Shown here piece by piece: positions 15,001 to 27,000 of a DNA stretch of 64,000 bases. The position numbers were made by a program, and so were the translations under genes. The notes beneath the pieces were generated by a model. It was not told where the DNA came from. It saw nothing but the letters and a program-made list of their open reading frames with translations, and did no database searches. Positions within the stretch are counted from its first letter, which is position 1, and each line of letters starts with the position of its first letter. This DNA is from Leptidea sinapis (taxonomy: Eukaryota > Arthropoda > Insecta > Lepidoptera > Pieridae): the NCBI RefSeq assembly GCF_905404315.1, contig NC_066273.1, forward strand, positions 12,400,001-12,464,000. Reading direction: 5' to 3'.

Positions 15001-18000
15001 TCTATGTAAACATTGGATAAGTTATTTTACTCTGTACATTATTTAAGTTGTTTAAGTAAAATCTCCGTTGCCTCATAGTCGAGAGACTTTAACCACTTCT
15101 CTACGATTTTTTTACAATCGTTATATTGTTTTGAGTGGATATGTAGTTTTTTATTTATTTTATTGTAAATTTGAGCTGAGAGACTATTGTATTGTGCGCT
15201 AGCAAACTTTGTTTTTGTTCGAGGGACTTTAGTTACGTTAGGTTGCCTCCTACTTTGTTTATTATTTACGAGATATGGTACTTCTTTATGTTTTTTGATT
15301 AAAACATATTTCAGAAACAGTTTCCTCACAGAGAGTAAACCGCACTCAAGGTAAAGTTGTTCTGTAGAATATCTGTAACGTTTGAAATACATGGCCTTAA
15401 TCAATGCTCGTTGCGAGCGCTCAATGTCTAAAAACTTTATTTTTGCAGCACCTCCCCACACTGGAATGCAGTAGGTTAGGATGGATTCAACTAGTGCAGT
15501 ATATATTCTCTTTAGCAGAGTGTTAGAGGAATCACTATCGTTCTCAGATTTGTCATTCTTTGGGACCACGTACCTCAGCGAGCGAAAAACCCATATTAAT
15601 TTTCTGACTCTTTCAGCCAGTTGCTCAAGGTGAGGGTACCAGGAGAGCCTCTGATCAAGTATGACTCCTAGATATTTGAAATTATCTACTTTATTGATTT
15701 GGGGACAGTTACAGTTATTATGTTTGCTAAGTTTACAGTTATGAACTTTCAGATTAAAGTTGCCATCGGGCTGATTATTATTATAAATACTGAAGCATAT
15801 ATAATTTGTTTTAGAAGTATTTAATGATAGTAAATTAGACTTCAGCCAAGCAGATATTTGAGCCATTCCTTTTTCAGCGCTATTTTTTACATCTGCCCAG
15901 GTACTTCCAGAAAAGACAACGGCTGTATCATCAGCGTACGAAAAAATTTTAGCATTATCGATTGTAAGATTGCACAGTTCGTTTATAGATCACAAAGTTG
16001 TAGATCTCTTTATTACCTACAACTTTGTCGATTAACATTTTGCCATAGGACTTGTAGTTTTGCCGGAAATCGAGATAAACCGTTTTTTACCCTAAAACAC
16101 CCCCCACTTTTCCACTTCCCGACCTCAGATCGTCCGTAATTTATTTTTCCCTTAATTTTTGTTATATTATCGTCCTTTTCCAATGGGTTTCATCCTACTA
16201 TTATTTTGTTTCACTTTTTATCATTTTCAAAGGCTTCGGCACTGGTCTATTGTTTTATAGATGTGTTAGTGAGTTAGTGAAGCGTGTAGTATTTTGCTTT
16301 TGGTGAATCCCTATGACAAATATTAATAAACGGCGTCATATTGACGTACTCAGTATATTTATTTTCTAACACGTATTTTTTTTTTATCTTTAGAAAATTT
16401 TGACAGGAGAATAATGGACACTAAATGTTTCGAAATGGTTTCATGATCTATTCATCTATTCCGTCTCTTTCTAGGTTTTTATGTAAGGATAGTTATCTCA
16501 CTTTCACACAAGGTTGGTCCATTGCGATAGTTTTTTTTTTATGGAATAGGAGGACAAATTAGCGTACGGGTCACCTGTTGTTAAGTGATCACCGCCGCCC
16601 ACATTCTCTTGCAACACCAGAGGAATCACAGGAGCGTTGCCGGCCTTTAAGGAAGGTGTACGTACGCGCTTTTTTTGAAAGTACCCATGTCGTGTCGACC
16701 CGGAAACAAATGTAAGTTAATGGTATGTACATACAAATATTATGTGTATACGAACTCAACCATATACATAACACACTAAGTGATACTCTCTTGTGTAAAG
16801 ACAAATAATCTTTATATAAGTAGGTAGGTATATAAAAACAATTTTGATGCGTATGTCAGGTTACTACACTATACCAAGTAGTTTGTTATTTTTCGTGATA
16901 TCCCTCTCTTCTGGAAGTTCTGGAGTAATTATACAAATTTAATTTGTGCCATAATTCATGATCGATGCAGGACTCCAAACTGTGACTCTCGGGTTCCGTC
17001 CGGGCGCTCTGTCTGAAGTTAAGTTAGGACTGACAGAAACACACTGTTACAATGAGTGCAGTACAGCAAGAAAAGCAAAAAAGTATATTTTAATTGCCTA
17101 TCTGCGGCTGAATAGCTTGCCTAGCTGCGATAGCAGGACGTAGTTAAGCACAAAGGACTCAAACCACACAAAGGAATTTTGTTTCAAATTCAAATATTTT
17201 TATTCAAAATAGGATGTGAAATCACTTATTGAAAGTCAAAAAATTACCACCCATTCCAAAATGAATGCCTCAGGCCTGAGAGGAATGGGCGCAACAAACT
17301 CAGCGGGCTTTTATTTTTCCCATCAAACATATGTTTTACAATTAAAGTAACATTAACAAAGTAACAAAGTAACATTGTACAATTAAACTTATTATTTAAT
17401 AGCCTAAGGGCGGTCGCTCTATTCCCAATCTGTGGTATCATTAAGAAAGTCATTTATGTTATAGTAACCTTTACCACACAAACGTTTTTTAACAATTCTT
17501 TTGAATAACGTAATACTTTTGTTTTGGACATTTTCTGGGATCCTGTTGTAAAAGCATATACATCGCCCCACAAAGGACTTGCACTCTTGAGTTATACGCA
17601 TTTGAAGTTTTAGGTCTAAATAATCTTCAATATAAATTTCCTATATAAATATCCAAAAAAAAAACAGTTTCCGTGTACATTTTAAAAATAGGGGTTTAAC
17701 TACATGACAGACACGACCTTCAGGAGTGCGATGGCATACATAACTCTATTTTGACCAGAGTGTGGTTTGAGTACGTTCAACACAGAAAATAAATTTGAGT
17801 TCGTTACTTTGTTTCAGATCCTTGTCGGCAGGAGCCAGAACCTGGCAATTGTTTGGAGAGCTACGACTCGTGGTACTTTAACGCAAGAACTAAAGAGTGC
17901 GAAGAGTTTACCTACACCGGCTGTCATGGGAATGATAATAGGTGCAGCCATTATAATATAAATGAATTTCTTAATTATACCACGGACTGGGAATGGAGCA

Positions 18001-21000
18001 AACATCCTCAGGAGAAATAGCCTAAATAACCGAATCAAAATATTTTAGTTATATTGAAAGATCACTTAATTCAACTAGCCGGAGATCACCGAACTAGCTC
18101 TTATAATAATTAGCTCAGTTTAATCACGCATTAATAATTTATAATGGAAACAGATTACTTATACAGCGCCATCTTTTCGTAAATGAAAACATTACTTCAT
18201 CATAACAGAATTATTTGTATACGCGTACGTTCCATGATATCATTTCATAATTGCCTTAAGAGTTTGATAAAATGCTCCTAGATGGCGTGAAATACAAATT
18301 CACCGCCGCGGAAATGATGCCTGATACACTTAAGAATAGTTTTAATTTAATGTAATCTTATATTGTATATATATAGTTATAAGATTTGTTTCATTTAAGG
18401 ATGATTAAAGAGGAAAGATTCAAGAAGCGTGTACAGTAATAATAACCGTAAAATATATGTATGTATAATAATATCGATGGCTTGTCGTTTACGTGGTGAT
18501 CTAATATCTGGTAATAATAACCGACCATCACGTTGAGCTTGTCTGCAAAAAAGTAAGTCCACAGCTTTTCATGTTTAATTGTTTAATTTCAGATTTGCTA
18601 CAAAAGATGAATGCGAGATTCAGTGTTCTGCCAGTGCGGTTACAACTAGAAGGCCTGTCCCAACAACCAGAGCTCCTGTTGTAGACACAACTCTTTCTAC
18701 TGCATATGTCCCAGATAGCCGGAGGGTAAGAAGAATCATTTCAATAGTTTTGAAATTGTACTTTAGGCGCGTTAGGCACTGACCTGTATAAATACCACTG
18801 GACAGGCTGTTAAATATGATTGACAGCAAATTTTTTGTGCCTATTTCAAACGCTACTCGCGAGCGTCCAGAGAACAAATTTTGACGTATATTACAAATTG
18901 CTGTGAGAGAAGCTTATAGTACTCTGAAGTATTAATGCATTTTGAATTAATTTCCGCCGTTTTCCATGGTATTTATACTTCGCTAATAAAGTACACAATT
19001 TTTTTGTAAATAATTTTCGTATCGATGTTTGTTGCTGAGGTTGTCATCACTAGTTTTAGTAACGCAGACTCTCGCTATATGCCCAACGGCGTCAAGATGG
19101 CGAATTACAAACAGGCACAAAAAAACTTTGACAGCCGCCAGTCCAGCGGTAAATACTAGAGGTCAGTGCGCGTTAGGGAAATAATATTATCAGGATGATT
19201 TTTAAGATGCGCGCGCACATCGTCACGCAAATTCGACACCGTGACGTTAGCTTGTCAAATAGACCATTTGTACCATACTTCAGCTACCAAGGCTTTTGTA
19301 ACTCATATGTTGACTGAACAACAACGACGAATTATAATATATAATTTCAATTTATATACAAATTATAAAATAAAAATAATTTTATGATTTTAACTAAGTG
19401 TTATTTTTAACTAAATTATACGGTATAATAATATTTTCATTGGTTGTATTAAATACCTTCTTTATTACAAGCTATTTAAATTATAAATTTTATTGTAAAA
19501 AATTAAAAAAATGTAGTTTTTGATGTTTCTTTTTTAATTTATGATGTGATGTATTGTTAAATAATCTCTTGATAACCGCAATTCATGTACGAATTTTATT
19601 TTATTTATTACATGATCTGAACACGCAATCCTGAAAAGCATCATAAAAGCACCATGGTTCATAACCAACCATGAGGTCGAAAAGTACGCAAAGATTCCTC
19701 TTTTTTATGGAAAAAGAGGACAAACGATCGTACGGGTCACCGCTCCCATTCTCTTGCAACACCAGAGGAATCACAGGAGCGTTGCCGGCCTGTAAGAAAT
19801 GTGTACCCATGTCGTATCGTCCCGGAAACACCGCACAAGGCAGTTGATTCCACCGTTCTGTAGTACGTGGAAGAAAGTTCCTTGAAAACCGCACTGTGGA
19901 GGACCGCCACACATCCAGAAGGCGGAGATGATATCCTAACTAATGACGTATCGTGCGAAGGTGGAATTCGGCGGCAGAAATCACGTGAAAAAGCTCTTCG
20001 GAACACTACCCGTGATAAAAGTAAATGATGTCTCTACGCAATTGATAAAAGTAAATGATGTCTCTACGCAACGCCAAGTAATCCAGCCGTTCACAGAGCA
20101 GTGGGTCCCCGACAATTCCTGCTGCTTTACATTACACGCGGTCAAATGGATCGAGCTGATACTGGGGTGCGCCAGACCAGAGATGACAGCAATACTCCAT
20201 ATGTGGCCGGACCGGCGCACCTGCGCTTTGTACAATGTACAATTCCTCTCGTCAAAAGAGAAATCGCGGCAACTCGAGAAAAATATAAATCTCGTTTAGA
20301 AGTCCACCCAAAGAAGCTTGTCTTTGCCTTTATGCCTTTGAGACGAGGAGCTCATGATCCTCATTCCAAAGACATAAAAGGTATAAAGGCAAAACCAGCT
20401 AAAACGACTTAAAAGATCCCAAATTTTTGACCGAGACAAATAGTAATAGAAAATGGAAAAACAGGTCCCAGAAAGGATTTTGGGATCTCTTTGTCCCTTT
20501 TATTTTTCTCACATTGACTCTCGCATTTTCCTCACAGGAAATAGGGCCTCTGCACATCTCCCTTCCATTCTCCTGCTTATAGTATAAGCTATCGATAGCA
20601 GATTACGTTATAACAAAAAAAAAAATATTACAAAATTAAATACGTTCATAGGATTCTGAGTGCCAAACACCATCATTTCTTGAAGCGTGCGGTGTAAACG
20701 TCACAGCATTCTACTACGACTCCAGCGTTCAGCGGTGTGTGGAGGGAATCATTGGCAACTGTCCCAATATTAACGCGTATAACACCGAAGAGGAGTGTGA
20801 GAGACAGTGTGGAGCATTCAGAGGACTGGGTAAGGAACGAATCATGTTGTTTCCAAGTTTGAGCTGACTATGATACTTTAAGAATTTATAAGAATCCCTA
20901 TTTATATTTTCAAATCAAATCAAATCATCTTTATTTGCAAGATAAGAAATAATCCCCATTTTAGTTATAGTGTCCCCATTTTATGTTTTAGAATCCCTAT

Positions 21001-24000
21001 TTCTTTATAAGAATCCCCATTTTAGTTTTAGAGTCCCCATTTTATATTTTAGAATCCCTATTTCTTTATAAGAACCCCCATTTTAGTTTTAGAGTCCCCA
21101 TTTTATATTTTAGAATCCCTATTTCTTTACAAGAATCCCCATTTTAATTTTAGGGTCCCCATTTTATATTTTAGAATCCCTATTTCTTTATAAGAATCCC
21201 CATTATATATTTTAGAATCCCTATTTCTTTACAAGAATCCCCATTTTAGTTTTAGAGTCCCCATTTTATTTTTAGACACTCCATTTTATTTAATGCTACT
21301 CGCTAATCGAACTTGCATTTCAATATGTCTGGAGCAGCCTGTCAATGCGTATTATTTTACGTGTATTAATAGATTGCTTATAAATAATGATGATATGAGA
21401 GAATGTATAAGAATTCTATTGAAACAACTATAAGACCATGCAAAATAAACTATCTTATAAACAAAATGATGGTCAGAACTTATTCAGGGCGTGGTGTGCC
21501 GTACGCCACTTTCGATATTGGTGTATATGAAAGAGCTAGTACCCAAGGGCACTTCATGTGTTCATTTAAAATCGCCAATTTAGCACCACGCTGTATAATC
21601 CTAGTAGTGAGGAAAATGGACAATTTTTTCATTTATATACGCTAATTATTTTTGTCTGAGATTTATTTTGGTTTTGTTTACGACATCTAGATGTTTGCAG
21701 CCATGAGATGGACCCAGGCCCCTGCCTCTACATTATCCCCAAGTTCTACTGGGATATCATATCTCGCCGCTGCCTACCTTTCACGTACGGAGGCTGTAAA
21801 GGTGGACCCAATCGCTTCTCCACTGAATCTGAATGTGAAGAAGTTTGTGGTTTTAATAATCCCAGTAAGTTTTTATTTACATAAACAAAGTAATCCTCAC
21901 TCACTAACTTTCATTTTTGCGTAACATATTTAGAACGAATTTTTTGGCAGTGAGAAAAGATAAATTATTATTAAATTAAGTAATAGTATGGTTCGCTGCA
22001 TACTCAAATTTACACTTATACATATCATAAATCAAATCACATCAAAATTTACTATTAATTTAGACCAAGAAGTGGCACTATCATCTCAAAAGTAAATGCA
22101 TAAGCAAAGTAATATGTTTCCATAAAAGCATCAACGAATATATTTGGTACATAAATGTATTTCCGAAATTTAATAGATCTACTATTATAAAAATAACGTT
22201 GTATATATAAAAATACCTAGTAGATTAGCATAAACTTGGTACTTTCATAAGCCTCCGCATAGTAGCATTGAAATTAATTTTATTTTACTGTAACAATGAT
22301 GCTTACGTAAGAATACAAAAACTACATTCAATCCAGCTAAAATATTGTAAGTTAGATTTTGTAGCACGATCAAGGAGTTAGATCCAACTCCACGCTACAA
22401 TCTACACCCACCCAGTTAATGTAACAAATTTGGTGACGGGGGTAGAAATGGAGTGCCTGCTTCCTGTGTCGATCGGCGAAGAGTGCGCTTCCGGCACTGG
22501 ATCTAGGCGTTGGCACTACAGCGAGAGTCACGGCGAGTGCCTGCCCTTCGTGTTCTTGGGCTGCGGGGGCAATGACAACAACTTCCACTCGTACCAGGAG
22601 TGTAGCGGGCGCTGCAAGTTGCCGGCGCCACTCGGTATTACATTGCTGAGCCAACTGACAGCTCTTGTGTTCTACATGGCATAGGCAGCGCTGGTCTATT
22701 GATTTAGTAACGAGGAAATATTAGTGACCAACCTGAAAAAAGAGATTGTATGAAACGTGTAGTCCTTGAGAGATTGACAGATGACGGCTTTAATCATGAA
22801 AAAATGGAGATAACCGAAGTCCACTTCGGTTTAGGCGACTGTTACTGTACTTTAAAACTTAGCAGCTTAAAATTTACTATTTCAAACTTATGTCAAATAA
22901 CTGCACGTTTCATACTAAAATAAACTTTAAACGTTTTTATTTAGGCAGTCCCGCCGCTTATTACGTAGTATTTACATTCTCTTTATTAGTGGCCATTTTT
23001 TAAAACAAATGGACACTATGCTCCTCGGTTTTTAACCCTAGATAAAAATTATTTCAAATAAGATCAATAATATGTGCTATCATTTTATGTGACTCTCTAT
23101 TTTGCTTTTTTTTTTATACATATATATATTTTTTTTTTATATATTTTATTTTTTTTGATATTTTTCTTTTTGTTAGTTCTTGAGTACTCCAAAAAAAGCT
23201 CCAATCAAAAACGCAAATACAAATCCGAAAAAAAATGAACAGAATGACACAGAATATTTACTTCCCATTTAGTTTCCGAAATTTCTTTTCGATTCATTAA
23301 TTTTTGGGGCGAGGAAATGGCCGAGAACGGAACCCTGAACTGTGAGGTTTTTACTCACGATTTTTAGTCGGAGCTGCAGATGTCCTTTTGGCACTGATGA
23401 TTCTCTAAATAAATAAAATGAAATTTAATACATCTGTTGTTTTATAGACATAGATGGATTCACTTCAATTTTGTATTCTCGGTATAATTTTACTATCTGG
23501 TAGGTACATGTAGATAAATTTTTTTATTGGACCGAAATTTAATCAGACACTGTACATAATGTGAAAAGAAGACCAAAAATCTTTACACATAAAAAAACAG
23601 TTATGAAGTGTGAGCAGAGTAGTAAAGTTTGTCCCGTACAAACATCTAATCTTTAGGCACTATCTATGACCGGCGCTCCCACGAAACGCCATTCGGATTA
23701 CTTAATTGGCCAGCATTAGTGTGTGTGCGTAAAATAGCACTGTTGTAAAATTTTGTCCATGTTATGTTTGAGGAATGTAGAGCTGACAGTACGATGATAA
23801 GCTTGCGCTATCGATCGCACCGCTCGCACGCTTTGCTTGGTCTTCTCTTTCACACTAAGGGCTTACCCACACTGCATGAGCCAACTTGCGGCACGACGCG
23901 ACTTTATTATGGTACCGAGAAATAATGAAAACGAACGTATAAAAATACGCCTGGTTTGATTAAAAACTTGATGGATAACACCATAAATTATATGTTGTAA

Positions 24001-27000
24001 TAAATTAATTCGTAATATGTAAGTATCTATCCCTATGTGGTAATACAAAGCACAAATTGTTGCAATTTTAATTATTTTGGTTAAGTAGATTCATGTTGTT
24101 AATTTCAAAAATCGTGTACAAATTTGAGGAATATTTGTCATCAATAAGAAATTATTGGTTTACATATAATGCCAATGACTAAAATATCGAGTTGTTGTAT
24201 TACAAATACTATACCGATACAGTGCGAGTAGAAACTACTAAAACGACTCTCTATATCTTGGAATAATCGTTCATTTATTTTATTACTATTTTTACGTTAT
24301 ATTTATTTTATTACTATTTATATTATTATTTTTACGTTACATTTATATTTATTTAATATACATATATATTTGTTTGATTTGGTAAATCGTATTTTTTGGA
24401 AATTATATTTAGTTATGACATTCATACTGATGAATAAACAATATTGATGAACAATATTTTTGGTTATTTAAATAAAAAATTACGAGTACATTTAGGTTAA
24501 CATTTTATTAGTAATTAGTATTTAGCTTGATGTCAGAAAGAGCCATATTTTTCAATTTATGTATCGATACTGTGTTATTGATTTGACTTTTATCTTTGTT
24601 CCGAAACACCTCCAATACAATAAAAATATTTGCACAAAGTTGGTTTCATTACTAAGGCAGTGTAGAAAATATACTTATACTAGGGCTCCCAATAATAGTT
24701 TCCATAAAATAAGGAACTTGAAAAAGAAAAGGGAAAAAATAATTGGACTGTAGACATCTTGACTCGAACCGTGGATCGCCAGCGAAATTTACCTTTGTAT
24801 TCTAATATTTTTATTAAAACACGGATAAAACTAAATTTTTTAAAATTGAAATCTTGCTAGATAGATTTATCGCCCCTGAAGCCCCCTGTATACTAAACTT
24901 CATTAAAATCGTTGGAGCCGTTTCGAGATTCAAATAATGTATACAAGAACTGCTCGTTTAAAGGTAATAAGATAAGCTATAACTGCACTTTGTAAATTAA
25001 TTGTTGGCATTTTTTTCTAAATTTGAATCTGTTAGTGTTGTTATGTCTGTGGTTAAAAAAACTTGCACACTTATTAATGATGACGTACTTGATTACGTAA
25101 CAGATGCCAATGAAGTGGCGCCAGATGATGTAGACGATTGTTCCGAGTACGTGGAGGAGTGCGCAACGATCGCGTGCGAGAACGGCGTCCAGCGCACGCG
25201 CACCCTGGGCGGCTGTGAGCAGTGCAGCTGTGTGGAGGTGGACCAGGACTGCAGCACGTACCAGGAGGAGTGCGCGGCGCTGCACTGCGAGTACAGCGTG
25301 CAGCGGACACGCACGCCGAGCGGCTGCGAACGCTGCACCTGCGTGCAAGTAGAAGTAGACTGCGCGACGCTACAGAAAGAGTGTGACACTACCAAGTGCC
25401 AGTACGGCATCTCCAAGTACGTCAGCGATGACGGCTGCACCAGGTGAGATTGCCACAGAGTGTCTTCACGGAAGTTTGGACTTCTAACCATGCGTCTTCT
25501 AAGTACGGAAAATAATTGTTATCTTTAGTCCCATTATTCGCCTTTTGTTTTTGCAAGAGTTCGTTCAGTCACAGTCATACACAAAAGCGATCATGGCTGA
25601 TGCGATCTGACTTATTTATCAGAATATAATAGATAGGTCGTCAATTAATTGAGTAGCTGTACAGTGTCTATCTGGTTCTAACGTGAAAGAAAATATGAAT
25701 GAATGTAATGTTTTCTGAGAGCATTCCACTACTAATATCATTCCAGAATGCTAACGGGCTTCATATAAAATAGAAAATATCAATATGAATTATCGGCTTT
25801 TTTTGTATCAAGCCTAACTGACTCGAATCCTTGCTTATTTTCTGGAGAGGCTGTAGAACCTATTTCTCCTCAAGGCAAAAAGCATACAAATTTACACAGC
25901 TCAGGAATTATTACCTGGGCTAATTTTTGGACTCTGTGTAAAACCATTTTACTAAAATGATAATGGTTGAAGCTTTTGAGTTTAAAAATAGTAAATTTGA
26001 TGTTATTTGATAACAATATGATATATATTGTAAACAGGTGTACCTGCTTGAAGCACCCTTGCGCTAACAAGAACTGTGCACCCGGGGAACGTTGTGTAGC
26101 CACAAGGTACAAGGTATCGGTGACAGATGAGATGCAGTACACGGCTGACTGTAGAACCGGTAAGTTTAATACCCCATTATTGTTTTATATGATGGTGATA
26201 ATATATGGCCACCGCTGCTCGTCTTCACTTGCAATACAAAACGGTCATGAATTCATAACCAGCCAATATAATTTGGATATATTCCCAAAAAAGAACAATA
26301 TTGTGAAATGAATTGGAGCACGGCAATCTTCTTCACTTCAAGCCACATTCTAGCGCTCCACAAAGTGCAGGTCCGGCCACGTACGGAAGATAGCTGTCGT
26401 CTCTAGTATGGCGCACCCCTGTAGCAGCTCGAACCATTTGAGCTGCTCAAATTGTTGATCCAGATTGGTCTATGAACAGCTACTTGCTTTGAGTAAAGTT
26501 TGCAGAAAAACACGAAGCACACGATTTAGATGACGACCTCCACTTCTTGAATTGAAAATATGTGTTTCTAACTTTAATTTCAGTGAACAAGCCAGGCGAA
26601 TGTCCACCCCTGAATCTACTGCGAGCTTTAACGGAGAGAAACTGTCGACGCGAGTGCAATGACGATGCGGACTGTCTCGGTGTCGGAAAATGTTGCGTGC
26701 GAGGCTGTAGTCAGCTCTGTATGGAGCCAACTCCTGCTACAACATCAGCACCCACAAACATTTACAATCCAGGTACTCTCGATATGAGTGAAGTGATATC
26801 ATCCCCACATTTTCATATAAAAAAGGACGTTCAGCTGATGGTAATTGATATGCCCTGCCCATTACAATGCAGTACCACTCCAAATTTAAAAAGAAACCTC
26901 AAAAATTGTGTGCGGCACTAAAATTGCGCTCGTCCCCCTTGAGACGTTAAGATGTTAAGTCTCATTTGTCCAGCAAATTTACTAGCTACGGTGAACTTTA

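Noticed and set aside
16958..17143. Possible extra Kunitz exon (contains LTETHCYNECS)
   Set aside because: Only the C5-x3-C6-like end resembles Kunitz. There is no C1-C4 core, and the exon chain keeps phase without it.
20930..21290. CRISPR-like array
   Set aside because: The units are contiguous 61-bp tandem repeats without unique spacers, in a eukaryotic intron.
25001..25103. Upstream extension of the antistasin-like open frame starting MLAFFSKF
   Set aside because: Not a signal peptide and not cysteine-rich. The acceptor at 25103 keeps phase 1 with the preceding exon, so this is read-through of the intron.
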